Below are positions 23,799-37,093 of a stretch of 64,000 nucleotides of DNA, piece after piece. The position numbers were made by a program, and so were the translations under genes. Source of the stretch: Ptiloglossa arizonensis (taxonomy: Eukaryota > Arthropoda > Insecta > Hymenoptera > Colletidae); the NCBI RefSeq assembly GCF_051014685.1, contig NW_027478888.1, positions 1 to 64,000 on the forward strand, given 5' to 3'. Every line of letters begins with the position of its first letter. Position 1 is the stretch's first letter. The notes under the pieces were generated by a model, which was given only the letters and a program-made list of their open reading frames with translations, was not told the origin of the DNA and made no database searches.

Positions 23799-25547
23799 TT
23801 GCATCTGAAAGTAGAATCTAGCCCCATTACAACGGTATGAGTAGTTTTCCCCTAGACCGTTCTAGTTATTCGTTTCGAGCATCAGAACTGCGAAAATTTG
23901 GAGTTTCTCAAGCGTTTCTTACCTCAAAACTGCCATATCTCGCGAACGGATTGACCAATCCGCAAAGTTTCTGTTGCATCTGAAAGTAGAAACTAGCCCC
24001 ATTACAACGGTATGAGTAGTTTTCCCCTAGGCCGTTCTAGTTATTCGTTTCGAGCATCAGAACTGCGAAAATTTGGAGTTTCTCAAGCGTTTCTTACCTC
24101 AAAACTGCCATATCTCGCGAACGGATTGACCAATCCGCAAAGTTTCTGTTGCATCTGAAAGTAGAAACTAGCCCCATTACAACGGTATGAGTAGTTTTCC
24201 CCTAGGCCGTTCTAGTTATTCGTTTCGAGCATCAGAACTGCGAAAATTTGGAGTTTCTCAAGCGTTTCTTACCTCAAAACTGCCATATCTCGCGAACGGA
24301 TTGACCAATCCGAAAAGTTTCTGTTGCATCTGAAAGTAGAAACTAGCCCCATTACAACGGTATGAGTAGTTTTCCCCTAGACCGTTCTAGTTATTCGTTT
24401 CGAGCATCAGAACTGCGAAAATTTGGAGTTTCTCAAGCGTTTCTTACCTCAAAACTGCCATATCTCGCGAACGGATTGACCAATCCGCAAAGTTTCTGTT
24501 GCATCTGAAAGTAGAAACTAGCCCCATTACAACGGTATGAGTAGTTTTCCCCTAGACCGTTCTAGTTATTCGTGTCGAGCATCAGAACTGCGAAAATTTG
24601 GAGTTTCTCAAGCGCTTCTTACCTCAAAACTGCCATATCTCGCGAACGGATTGACCAATCCGCAAAGTTTCTGTTGCATCTGAAAGTAGAATCTAGCCCC
24701 ATTACAACGGTATGAGTAGTTTTCCCCTAGACCGTTCTAGTTATTCGTTTCGAGCATCAGAACTGCGAAAATTTGGAGTTTCTCAAGCGTTTCTTACCTC
24801 AAAACTGCCATATCTCGCGAACGGATTGACCAATCCGCAAAGTTTCTGTTGCATCTGAAAGTAGAAACTAGCCCCATTACAACGGTATGAGTAGTTTTCC
24901 CCTAGACCGTTCTAGTTATTCGTTTCGAGCATCAGAACTGCGAAAATTTGGAGTTTCTCAAGCGTTTCTTACCTCAAAACTGCCATATCTCGCGAACGGA
25001 TTGACCAATCCGCAAAGTTTCTGTTGCATCTGAAAGTAGAAACTAGCCCCATTACAACGGTATGAGTAGTTTTCCCCTAGACCGTTCTAGTTATTCGTTT
25101 CGAGCATCAGAACTGCGAAAATTTGGAGTTTCTCAAGCGTTTCTTACCGCAAACTGCCATATCTCGCGAACGGATTGACCAATCCGCAAAGTTTCTGTTG
25201 CATCTGAAAGTAGAAACTTGCCCCATTACAACGGTATGAGTAGTTTTCCCCTAGACCGTTCTAGTTATTCGTTTCGAGCATCAGAACTGCGAAAATTTGG
25301 AGTTTCTCAAGCGTTTCTTACCTCAAAACTGCCATGTCTCGCGAACCGATTGACCAATCCGCAAAGTTTCTGTTGCATCTGAAAGTAGAAACTAGCCCCA
25401 TTACAACGGTATGAGTAGTTTTCCCCTAGACCGTTCTAGTTATTCGTTTCGAGCATCAGAACTGCTAAAATTTGGAGTTTCTCAAGCGTTTCTTACCTCA
25501 AAACTGCTATATCTCGCGAACGGATTGACCAATCCGCAAAGTTTCTG
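23799..25547 (+). repeat. 33-monomer-spaced block, copy A (M137-M146)
   Basis: Ten monomers: A19T; A58G; A58G+C165A; plain; CGTGTCGAG+GCGCTTC (24499); A19T; plain; T126G deletion (25024); A22T+A139G+G150C (25198); G94T+C136T (25373). They recur in the same order at 29572-31320. The last six also recur at 12 monomers' distance (26598), so two periodicities overlap. The A22T copy here reads CCCCTAGACC, while its partners at 27297, 30971 and 33245 read CCCCCAGACC. Confidence 0.87.
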
Positions 25548-27821
25548 TTGCATCTGAAAGTAGAACCTAGCCCCATTACAACGGTATGAGTAGTTTTCCC
25601 CTAGACCGTTCTAGTTATTCGTTTCGAGCATCAGAACTGCGAAAATTTGGAGTTTCTCAAGCGTTTCTTACCTCAAAACTGCCATATCTCGCGAACGGAT
25701 TGACCAATCCGCAAAGTTTCTGTTGCATCTGAAAGTAGAAACTAGCCCCATTACAACGGTATGAGTAGTTTTCCCCTAGACCGTTCTAGTTATTCGTTTC
25801 GAGCATCAGAACTGCGAAAATTTGGAGTTTCTCAAGCGTTTCTTACCTCAAAACTGCCATATCTCGCGAACGGATTGACCAATCCGCAAAGTTTCTGTTG
25901 CATCTGAAAGTAGAATCTAGCCCCATTACAACGGTATGAGTAGTTTTCCCCTAGACCGTTCTAGTTATTCGTTTCGAGCATCAGAACTGCGAAAATTTGG
26001 AGTTTCTCAAGCGTTTCTTACCTCAAAACTGCCATATCTCGCGAACGGATTGACCAATCCGCAAAGTTTCTGTTGCATCTGAAAGTAGAAACTAGCCCCA
26101 TTACAACGGTATGAGTAGTTTTCCCCTAGGCCGTTCTAGTTATTTGTTTCGAGCATCAGAACTGCGAAAATTTGGAGTTTCTCAAGCGTTTCTTACCTCA
26201 AAACTGCCATATCTCGAGAACGGATTGACCAATCCGCAAAGTTTCTGTTGCATCTGAAAGTAGAAACTAGCCCCATTACAACGGTATGAGTAGTTTTCCC
26301 CTAGACCGTTCTAGTTATTCGTTTCGAGCATCAGAACTGCGAAAATTTGGAGTTTCTCAAGCGTTTCTTACCTCAAAACTGCTATATCTCGCGAACGGAT
26401 TGACCAATCCGCAAAGTTTCTGTTGCATCTGAAAGTAGAAACTAGCCCCATTACAACGGTATGAGTAGTTTTCCCCTAGACCGTTCTAGTTATTCGTTTC
26501 GAGCATCAGAACTGCGAAAATTTGGAGTTTCTCAAGCGTTTCTTACCTCAAAACTGCCATATCTCGCGAACGGATTGACCAATCCGCAAAGTTTCTGTTG
26601 CATCTGAAAGTAGAAACTAGCCCCATTACAACGGTATGAGTAGTTTTCCCCTAGACCGTTCTAGTTATTCGTGTCGAGCATCAGAACTGCGAAAATTTGG
26701 AGTTTCTCAAGCGCTTCTTACCTCAAAACTGCCATATCTCGCGAACGGATTGACCAATCCGCAAAGTTTCTGTTGCATCTGAAAGTAGAATCTAGCCCCA
26801 TTACAACGGTATGAGTAGTTTTCCCCTAGACCGTTCTAGTTATTCGTTTCGAGCATCAGAACTGCGAAAATTTGGAGTTTCTCAAGCGTTTCTTACCTCA
26901 AAACTGCCATATCTCGCGAACGGATTGACCAATCCGCAAAGTTTCTGTTGCATCTGAAAGTAGAAACTAGCCCCATTACAACGGTATGAGTAGTTTTCCC
27001 CTAGACCGTTCTAGTTATTCGTTTCGAGCATCAGAACTGCGAAAATTTGGAGTTTCTCAAGCGTTTCTTACCTCAAAACTGCCATATCTCGCGAACGGAT
27101 TGACCAATCCGCAAAGTTTCTGTTGCATCTGAAAGTAGAAACTAGCCCCATTACAACGGTATGAGTAGTTTTCCCCTAGACCGTTCTAGTTATTCGTTTC
27201 GAGCATCAGAACTGCGAAAATTTGGAGTTTCTCAAGCGTTTCTTACCGCAAACTGCCATATCTCGCGAACGGATTGACCAATCCGCAAAGTTTCTGTTGC
27301 ATCTGAAAGTAGAAACTTGCCCCATTACAACGGTATGAGTAGTTTTCCCCCAGACCGTTCTAGTTATTCGTTTCGAGCATCAGAACTGCGAAAATTTGGA
27401 GTTTCTCAAGCGTTTCTTACCTCAAAACTGCCATGTCTCGCGAACCGATTGACCAATCCGCAAAGTTTCTGTTGCATCTGAAAGTAGAAACTAGCCCCAT
27501 TACAACGGTATGAGTAGTTTTCCCCTAGACCGTTCTAGTTATTCGTTTCGAGCATCAGAACTGCTAAAATTTGGAGTTTCTCAAGCGTTTCTTACCTCAA
27601 AACTGCTATATCTCGCGAACGGATTGACCAATCCGCAAAGTTTCTGTTGCATCTGAAAGTAGAAACTTGCCCCATTACAACGGTATGAGTAGTTTTCCCC
27701 TAGACCGTTCTAGTTATTCGTTTCGAGCATCAGAACTGCGAAAATTTGGAGTTTCTCAAGCGTTTCTTACCTCAAAACTGCCATATCTCGCGAACGGATT
27801 GACCAATCCGCAAAGTTTCTG
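25548..27821 (+). repeat. M147-M159, including 34-monomer-spaced block copy A
   Basis: M147 (25548) is the first A19C monomer in the window and M148 is plain. M149-M158 (25898-27646) run A19T; A58G with TATTTGTTT and CTCGAGAAC; C136T; plain; CGTGTCGAG+GCGCTTC; A19T; plain; T126G deletion; A22T+CCCCCAG+A139G+G150C; G94T+C136T. This order repeats at 31846-33594. M159 (27647) is an A22T copy without G150C or A139G, a likely chimera with a plain right half. Confidence 0.85.
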
Positions 27822-29221
27822 TTGCATCTGAAAGTAGAAACTATCCCCATTACAACGGTATGAGTAGTTTTCCCCTAGACCGTTCTAGTTATTCGTTTCG
27901 AGCATCAGAACTGCGAAAATTTGGAGTTTCTCAAGCGTTTCTTACCTCAAAACTGCCATATCTCGCGAACGGATTGACCAATCCGCAAAGTTTCTGTTGC
28001 ATCTGAAAGTAGAATCTAGCCCCATTACAACGGTATGAGTAGTTTTCCCCTAGACCGTTCTAGTTATTCGTTTCGAGCATCAGAACTGCGAAAATTTGGA
28101 GTTTCTCAAGCGTTTCTTACCTCAAAACTGCCATATCTCGCGAACGGATTGACCAATCCGCAAAGTTTCTGTTGCATCTGAAAGTAGAAACTAGCCCCAT
28201 TACAACGGTATGAGTAGTTTTCCCCTAGGCCGTTCTAGTTATTCGTTTCGAGCATCAGAACTGCGAAAATTTGGAGTTTCTCAAGCGTTTCTTACCTCAA
28301 AACTGCCATATCTCGAGAACGGATTGACCAATCCGCAAAGTTTCTGTTGCATCTGAAAGTAGAAACTAGCCCCATTACAACGATATGAGTAGTTTTCCCC
28401 TAGACCGTTCTAGTTATTCGTTTCGAGCATCAGAACTGCGAAAATTTGGAGTTTCTCAAGCGTTTCTTACCTCAAAACTGCCATATCTCGCGAACGGATT
28501 GACCAATCCGCAAAGTTTCTGTTGCATCTGAAAGTAGAAACTAGCCCCATTACAACGGTATGAGTAGTTTTCCCCTAGGCCGTTCTAGTTATTCGTTTCG
28601 AGCATCAGAACTGCGAAAATTTGGAGTTTCTCAAGCGTTTCTTACCTCAAAACAGCCATATCTCGCGAACGGATTGACCAATCCGCAAAGTTTCTGTTGC
28701 ATCTGAAAGTAGAAACTCGCCCCATTACAACGGTATGAGTAGTTTTCATCTAGGCCGTTCTAGTTATTCGTTTCGAGCATCAGAACTGCGAAAATTTGGA
28801 GTTTCTCAAGCGTTTCTTACTGCAAAACTGCCATATCTCGCGAACGGATTGACCAATCCGCAAAGTTTCTGTTGCATCTGAAAGTAGAAACTAGCCCCAT
28901 TACAACGGTATGAGTAGTTTTCCCCTAGACCGTTCTGGTTATTCGTTTCGAGCATCAGAACTGCGAAAATTTGGAGTTTCTCAAGCGTTTCTTACCTCAA
29001 AACTGCCATGTCTCGCGAACGGATTGACCAATCCGCAAAGTTTCTGTTGCATCTGAAAGTAGAAACTAGCCCCATTACAAAGGTATGAGTAGTTTTCCCC
29101 TAGACCGTTCTAGCTATTCGTTTCGAGCATCAGAACTGCGAAAATTTGGAGTTTCTCAAGCGTTTCTTACCTCAAAACTGCCATATCTCGCGAACGGATT
29201 GACCAATCCGCAAAGTTTCTG
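27822..29221 (+). repeat. 31-monomer-spaced block, copy B (M160-M167)
   Basis: This is the second copy of the eight-monomer series at 22399-23798, with every marker conserved, including the two rare ones (TTTCATCTAGG and CTCGAGAAC). It also holds the last T133A (28522), A66G (28872) and C35A+T68C (29047) monomers before these variants vanish for about 23 kb. The right end of this block is therefore the boundary of the outer variant layer on the left side. Confidence 0.87.
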
Positions 29222-31495
29222 TTGCATCTGAAAGTAGAAACTAGCCCCATTACAACGGTATGAGTAGTTTTCCCCTAGGCCGTTCTAGTTATTCGTTTCG
29301 AGCATCAGAACTGCGAAAATTTGGAGTTTCTCAAGCGTTTCTTACCTCAAAACTGCCATATCTCGCGAACGGATTGACCAATCCGAAAAGTTTCTGTTGC
29401 ATCTGAAAGTAGAAACTATCCCCATTACAACGGTATGAGTAGTTTTCCCCTAGACCGTTCTAGTTATTCGTTTCGAGCATCAGAACTGCGAAAATTTGGA
29501 GTTTCTCAAGCGTTTCTTACCTCAAAACTGCCATATCTCGCGAACGGATTGACCAATCCGCAAAGTTTCTGTTGCATCTGAAAGTAGAATCTAGCCCCAT
29601 TACAACGGTATGAGTAGTTTTCCCCTAGACCGTTCTAGTTATTCGTTTCGAGCATCAGAACTGCGAAAATTTGGAGTTTCTCAAGCGTTTCTTACCTCAA
29701 AACTGCCATATCTCGCGAACGGATTGACCAATCCGCAAAGTTTCTGTTGCATCTGAAAGTAGAAACTAGCCCCATTACAACGGTATGAGTAGTTTTCCCC
29801 TAGGCCGTTCTAGTTATTCGTTTCGAGCATCAGAACTGCGAAAATTTGGAGTTTCTCAAGCGTTTCTTACCTCAAAACTGCCATATCTCGCGAACGGATT
29901 GACCAATCCGCAAAGTTTCTGTTGCATCTGAAAGTAGAAACTAGCCCCATTACAACGGTATGAGTAGTTTTCCCCTAGGCCGTTCTAGTTATTCGTTTCG
30001 AGCATCAGAACTGCGAAAATTTGGAGTTTCTCAAGCGTTTCTTACCTCAAAACTGCCATATCTCGCGAACGGATTGACCAATCCGAAAAGTTTCTGTTGC
30101 ATCTGAAAGTAGAAACTAGCCCCATTACAACGGTATGAGTAGTTTTCCCCTAGACCGTTCTAGTTATTCGTTTCGAGCATCAGAACTGCGAAAATTTGGA
30201 GTTTCTCAAGCGTTTCTTACCTCAAAACTGCCATATCTCGCGAACGGATTGACCAATCCGCAAAGTTTCTGTTGCATCTGAAAGTAGAAACTAGCCCCAT
30301 TACAACGGTATGAGTAGTTTTCCCCTAGACCGTTCTAGTTATTCGTGTCGAGCATCAGAACTGCGAAAATTTGGAGTTTCTCAAGCGCTTCTTACCTCAA
30401 AACTGCCATATCTCGCGAACGGATTGACCAATCCGCAAAGTTTCTGTTGCATCTGAAAGTAGAATCTAGCCCCATTACAACGGTATGAGTAGTTTTCCCC
30501 TAGACCGTTCTAGTTATTCGTTTCGAGCATCAGAACTGCGAAAATTTGGAGTTTCTCAAGCGTTTCTTACCTCAAAACTGCCATATCTCGCGAACGGATT
30601 GACCAATCCGCAAAGTTTCTGTTGCATCTGAAAGTAGAAACTAGCCCCATTACAACGGTATGAGTAGTTTTCCCCTAGACCGTTCTAGTTATTCGTTTCG
30701 AGCATCAGAACTGCGAAAATTTGGAGTTTCTCAAGCGTTTCTTACCTCAAAACTGCCATATCTCGCGAACGGATTGACCAATCCGCAAAGTTTCTGTTGC
30801 ATCTGAAAGTAGAAACTAGCCCCATTACAACGGTATGAGTAGTTTTCCCCTAGACCGTTCTAGTTATTCGTTTCGAGCATCAGAACTGCGAAAATTTGGA
30901 GTTTCTCAAGCGTTTCTTACCGCAAACTGCCATATCTCGCGAACGGATTGACCAATCCGCAAAGTTTCTGTTGCATCTGAAAGTAGAAACTTGCCCCATT
31001 ACAACGGTATGAGTAGTTTTCCCCCAGACCGTTCTAGTTATTCGTTTCGAGCATCAGAACTGCGAAAATTTGGAGTTTCTCAAGCGTTTCTTACCTCAAA
31101 ACTGCCATGTCTCGCGAACCGATTGACCAATCCGCAAAGTTTCTGTTGCATCTGAAAGTAGAAACTAGCCCCATTACAACGGTATGAGTAGTTTTCCCCT
31201 AGACCGTTCTAGTTATTCGTTTCGAGCATCAGAACTGCTAAAATTTGGAGTTTCTCAAGCGTTTCTTACCTCAAAACTGCTATATCTCGCGAACGGATTG
31301 ACCAATCCGCAAAGTTTCTGTTGCATCTGAAAGTAGAAACTTGCCCCATTACAACGGTATGAGTAGTTTTCCCCTAGACCGTTCTAGTTATTCGTTTCGA
31401 GCATCAGAACTGCGAAAATTTGGAGTTTCTCAAGCGTTTCTTACCTCAAAACTGCCATGTCTCGCGAACCGATTGACCAATCCGCAAAGTTTCTG
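29222..31495 (+). repeat. M168-M180, including 33-monomer-spaced block copy B
   Basis: M168-M170 repeat the A58G+C165A, CTATCCCC, A19T string of 22224. M170-M179 (29572-31320) then match M137-M146. M178 (30971) reads CCCCCAGACC, unlike its 25198 partner, and agrees with 27297 and 33245, so it was homogenised with those copies. M180 (31321) is a second A22T+A139G+G150C copy. From here the alternation of A22T/G150C and G94T/C136T becomes frequent. Confidence 0.85.
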
Positions 31496-33944
31496 TTGCA
31501 TCTGAAAGTAGAAACTAGCCCCATTACAACGGTATGAGTAGTTTTCCCCTATACCGTTCTAGTTATTCGTTTCGAGCATCAGAACTGCGAAAATTTGGAG
31601 TTTCTCAAGCGTTTCTTACCTCAAAACTGCCATATCTCGCGAACGGATTGACCAATCCGCAAAGTTTCTGTTGCATCTGAAAGAAGAAACTAGCCCCATT
31701 ACTACGGTATGAGTAGTTTTCCCCTAGACCGTTCTAGTTATTCGTTTCGAGCATCAGAACTGCGAAAATTTGGAGTTTCTCAAGCGTTTCTTACCTCAAA
31801 ACTGCCATATCTCGCGAACGGATTGACCAATCCGCAAAGTTTCTGTTGCATCTGAAAGTAGAATCTAGCCCCATTACAACGGTATGAGTAGTTTTCCCCT
31901 AGACCGTTCTAGTTATTCGTTTCGAGCATCAGAACTGCGAAAATTTGGAGTTTCTCAAGCGTTTCTTACCTCAAAACTGCCATATCTCGCGAACGGATTG
32001 ACCAATCCGCAAAGTTTCTGTTGCATCTGAAAGTAGAAACTAGCCCCATTACAACGGTATGAGTAGTTTTCCCCTAGGCCGTTCTAGTTATTTGTTTCGA
32101 GCATCAGAACTGCGAAAATTTGGAGTTTCTCAAGCGTTTCTTACCTCAAAACTGCCATATCTCGAGAACGGATTGACCAATCCGCAAAGTTTCTGTTGCA
32201 TCTGAAAGTAGAAACTAGCCCCATTACAACGGTATGAGTAGTTTTCCCCTAGACCGTTCTAGTTATTCGTTTCGAGCATCAGAACTGCGAAAATTTGGAG
32301 TTTCTCAAGCGTTTCTTACCTCAAAACTGCTATATCTCGCGAACGGATTGACCAATCCGCAAAGTTTCTGTTGCATCTGAAAGTAGAAACTAGCCCCATT
32401 ACAACGGTATGAGTAGTTTTCCCCTAGACCGTTCTAGTTATTCGTTTCGAGCATCAGAACTGCGAAAATTTGGAGTTTCTCAAGCGTTTCTTACCTCAAA
32501 ACTGCCATATCTCGCGAACGGATTGACCAATCCGCAAAGTTTCTGTTGCATCTGAAAGTAGAAACTAGCCCCATTACAACGGTATGAGTAGTTTTCCCCT
32601 AGACCGTTCTAGTTATTCGTGTCGAGCATCAGAACTGCGAAAATTTGGAGTTTCTCAAGCGCTTCTTACCTCAAAACTGCCATATCTCGCGAACGGATTG
32701 ACCAATCCCCAAAGTTTCTGTTGCATCTGAAAGTAGAATCTAGCCCCATTACAACGGTATGAGTAGTTTTCCCCTAGACCGTTCTAGTTATTCGTTTCGA
32801 GCATCAGAACTGCGAAAATTTGGAGTTTCTCAAGCGTTTCTTACCTCAAAACTGCCATATCTCGCGAACGGATTGACCAATCCGCAAAGTTTCTGTTGCA
32901 TCTGAAAGTAGAAACTAGCCCCATTACAACGGTATGAGTAGTTTTCCCCTAGACCGTTCTAGTTATTCGTTTCGAGCATCAGAACTGCGAAAATTTGGAG
33001 TTTCTCAAGCGTTTCTTACCTCAAAACTGCCATATCTCGCGAACGGATTGACCAATCCGCAAAGTTTCTGTTGCATCTGAAAGTAGAAACTAGCCCCATT
33101 ACAACGGTATGAGTAGTTTTCCCCTAGACCGTTCTAGTTATTCGTTTCGAGCATCAGAACTGCGAAAATTTGGAGTTTCTCAAGCGTTTCTTACCGCAAA
33201 CTGCCATATCTCGCGAACGGATTGACCAATCCGCAAAGTTTCTGTTGCATCTGAAAGTAGAAACTTGCCCCATTACAACGGTATGAGTAGTTTTCCCCCA
33301 GACCGTTCTAGTTATTCGTTTCGAGCATCAGAACTGCGAAAATTTGGAGTTTCTCAAGCGTTTCTTACCTCAAAACTGCCATGTCTCGCGAACCGATTGA
33401 CCAATCCGCAAAGTTTCTGTTGCATCTGAAAGTAGAAACTAGCCCCATTACAACGGTATGAGTAGTTTTCCCCTAGACCGTTCTAGTTATTCGTTTCGAG
33501 CATCAGAACTGCTAAAATTTGGAGTTTCTCAAGCGTTTCTTACCTCAAAACTGCTATATCTCGCGAACGGATTGACCAATCCGCAAAGTTTCTGTTGCAT
33601 CTGAAAGTAGAAACTTGCCCCATTACAACGGTATGAGTAGTTTTCCCCTAGACCGTTCTAGTTATTCGTTTCGAGCATCAGAACTGCGAAAATTTGGAGT
33701 TTCTCAAGCGTTTCTTACCTCAAAACTGCCATGTCTCGCGAACCGATTGACCAATCCGCAAAGTTTCTGTTGCATCTGAAAGTAGAAACTAGCCCCATTA
33801 CAACGGTATGAGTAGTTTTCCCCTAGACCGTTCTAGTTATTCGTTTCGAGCATCAGAACTGCTAAAATTTGGAGTTTCTCAAGCGTTTCTTACCTCAAAA
33901 CTGCTATATCTCGCGAACGGATTGACCAATCCGCAAAGTTTCTG
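31496..33944 (+). repeat. M181-M194, including 34-monomer-spaced block copy B
   Basis: M181 (31496) is the first G57T monomer (CCCCTATACC), and M182 (31671) the first with AAGAAGAAAC and A33T (TTACTACGG). M183-M192 (31846-33594) match 25898-27646, with one private change (AATCCCCAAAG at 32546). M191-M194 alternate A22T+A139G+G150C with G94T+C136T twice, a dimer that carries on through the next zone. Nothing but satellite is present. Confidence 0.85.
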
Positions 33945-36900
33945 TTGCATCTGAAAGTAGAACCTAGCCCCATTACAACGGTATGAGTAGTTTTCCCCTA
34001 GACCGTTCTAGTTATTCGTTTCGAGCATCAGAACTGCGAAAATTTGGAATTTCTCAAGCGTTTCTTACCTCAAAACTGCCATATCTCGCGAACGGATTGA
34101 CCAATCCGCAAAGTTTCTGTTGCATCTGAAAGTAGAACCTAGCCCCACTACAACGGTATGAGTAGTTTTCCCCTAGACCGTTCTAGTTATTCGTTTCGAG
34201 CATCAGAACTGCGAAAATTTGGAGTTTCTCAAGCGTTTCTTACCTCAAAACTGCCATATCTCGCGAACGGATTGACCAATCCGCAAAGTTTCTGTTGCAT
34301 CTGAAAGTAGAAACTCGCCCCATTACAACGGTATGAGTAGTTTTCCCCTATACCGTTCTAGTTATTCGTTTCGAGCATCAGAACTGCGAAAATTTGGAGT
34401 TTCTCAAGCGTTTCTTACCTCAAAACTGCCATATCTCGCGAACGGATTGACCAATCCGCAAAGTTTCTGTTGCATCTGAAAGAAGAAACTAGCCCCATTA
34501 CTACGGTATGAGTAGTTTTCCCCTAGACCGTTCTAGTTATTCGTTTCGAGCATCAGAACTGCGAAAATTTGGAGTTTCTCAAGCGTTTCTTACCTCAAAA
34601 CTGCCATATCTCGCGAACGGATTGACCAATCCGCAAAGTTTCTGTTGCATCTGAAAGTAGAATCTAGCCCCATTACAACGGTATGAGTAGTTTTCCCCTA
34701 GACCGTTCTAGTTATTCGTTTCGAGCATCAGAACTGCGAAAATTTGGAGTTTCTCAAGCGTTTCTTACCTCAAAACTGCCATATCTCGCGAACGGATTGA
34801 CCAATCCGCAAAGTTTCTGTTGCATCTGAAAGTAGAAACTAGCCCCATTACAACGGTATGAGTAGTTTTCCCCTAGACCGTTCTAGTTATTCGTTTCGAG
34901 CATCAGAACTGCGAAAATTTGGAGTTTCTCAAGCGTTTCTTACCTCAAAACTGCCATATCTCGCGAACGGATTGACCAATCCGCAAAGTTTCTGTTGCAT
35001 CTGAAAGTAGAAACTAGCCCCATTACAACGGTATGAGTAGTTTTCCCCTAGACCGTTCTAGTTATTCGTTTCGAGCATCAGAACTGCGAAAATTTGGAGT
35101 TTCTCAAGCGTTTCTTACCGCAAACTGCCATATCTCGCGAACGGATTGACCAATCCGCAAAGTTTCTGTTGCATCTGAAAGTAGAAACTTGCCCCATTAC
35201 AACGGTATGAGTAGTTTTCCCCTAGACCGTTCTAGTTATTCGTTTCGAGCATCAGAACTGCGAAAATTTGGAGTTTCTCAAGCGTTTCTTACCTCAAAAC
35301 TGCCATGTCTCGCGAACCGATTGACCAATCCGCAAAGTTTCTGTTGCATCTGAAAGTAGAAACTAGCCCCATTACAACGGTATGAGTAGTTTTCCCCTAG
35401 ACCGTTCTAGTTATTCGTTTCGAGCATCAGAACTGCTAAAATTTGGAGTTTCTCAAGCGTTTCTTACATCAAAACTGCTATATCTCGCGAACGGATTGAC
35501 CAATCCGCAAAGTTTCTGTTGCATCTGAAAGTAGAAACTTGCCCCATTACAACGGTATGAGTAGTTTTCCCCTAGACCGTTCTAGTTATTCGTTTCGAGC
35601 ATCAGAACTGCGAAAATTTGGAGTTTCTCAAGCGTTTCTTACCTCAAAACTGCCATGTCTCGCGAACCGATTGACCAATCCGCAAAGTTTCTGTTGCATC
35701 TGAAAGTAGAAACTAGCCCCATTACAACGGTATGAGTAGTTTTCCCCTAGACCGTTCTAGTTATTCGTTTCGAGCATCAGAACTGCTAAAATTTGGAGTT
35801 TCTCAAGCGTTTCTTACCTCAAAACTGCTATATCTCGCGAACGGATTGACCAATCCGCAAAGTTTCTGTTGCATCTGAAAGTAGAACCTAGCCCCATTAC
35901 AACGGTATGAGTAGTTTTCCCCTAGACCGTTCTAGTTATTCGTTTCGAGCATCAGAACTGCGAAAATTTGGAGTTTCTCAAGCGTTTCTTACCTCAAAAC
36001 TGCCATATCTCGCGAACGGATTGACCAATCCGCAAAGTTTCTGTTGCATCTGAAAGTAGAACCTAGCCCCGTTACAACGGTATGAGTAGTTTTCCCCTAG
36101 ACCGTTCTAGTTATTCGTTTCGAGCATCAGAACTGCGAAAATATGGAGTTTCTCAAGCGTTTCTTACCTCAAAACTGCCATATCTCGCGAACGGATTGAC
36201 CAATCCGCAAAGTTTCTGTTGCATCTGAAAGTAGAAACTCGCCCCATTACAACGGTATGAGTAGTTTTCCCCTATACCGTTCTAGTTATTCGTTTCGAGC
36301 ATCAGAACTGCGAAAATTTGGAGTTTCTCAAGCGTTTCTTACCTCAAAACTGCCATATCTCGCGAACGGATTGACCAATCCGCAAAGTTTCTGTTGCATC
36401 TGAAAGTAGAAACTAGCCCCATTACTACGGTATGAGTAGTTTTCCCCTAGACCGTTCTAGTTATTCGTTTCGAGCATCAGAACTGCGAAAATTTGGAGTT
36501 TCTCAAGCGTTTCTTACCTCAAAACTGCCATATCTCGCGAACGGATTGACCAATCCGCAAAGTTTCTGTTGCATCTGAAAGTAGAATCTAGCCCCATTAC
36601 AACGGTATGAGTAGTTTTCCCCTAGACCGTTCTAGTTATTCGTTTCGAGCATCAGAACTGCTAAAATTTGGAGTTTCTCAAGCGTTTCTTACCTCAAAAC
36701 TGCTATATCTCGCGAACGGATTGACCAATCCGCAAAGTTTCTGTTGCATCTGAAAGTAGAACCTAGCCCCATTACAACGGTATGAGTAGTTTTCCCCTAG
36801 ACCGTTCTAGTTATTCGTTTCGAGCATCAGAACTGCGAAAATTTGGAATTTCTCAAGCGTTTCTTACCTCAAAACTGCCATATCTCGCGAACGGATTGAC

Positions 36901-37093
36901 CAATCCGCAAAGTTTCTGTTGCATCTGAAAGTAGAACCTAGCCCCATTACAACGGTATGAGTAGTTTTCCCCTAGACCGTTCTAGTTATTCGTTTCGAGC
37001 ATCAGAACTGCGAAAATTTGGAGTTTCTCAAGCGTTTCTTACCTCAAAACTGCCATATCTCGCGAACGGATTGACCAATCCGCAAAGTTTCTG
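33945..37093 (+). repeat. M195-M212, 11- to 16-monomer echoes
   Basis: M195-M200 (33945 on) and M211-M216 (36744 on) share the order A19C+GGAATTT; A19C; A22C+G57T; AAGAAG+A33T; A19T; plain, at a 16-monomer offset. M202-M208 contain A22T, G94T+TTACATC, A22T, G94T, A19C, A19C+CCCCGTTAC+AAATATGG, A22C+G57T, a series that recurs three more times to the right. M210 (36569) is a chimera of an A19T left half and a G94T+C136T right half. Private change: CCCCACTAC at 34120. Confidence 0.83.
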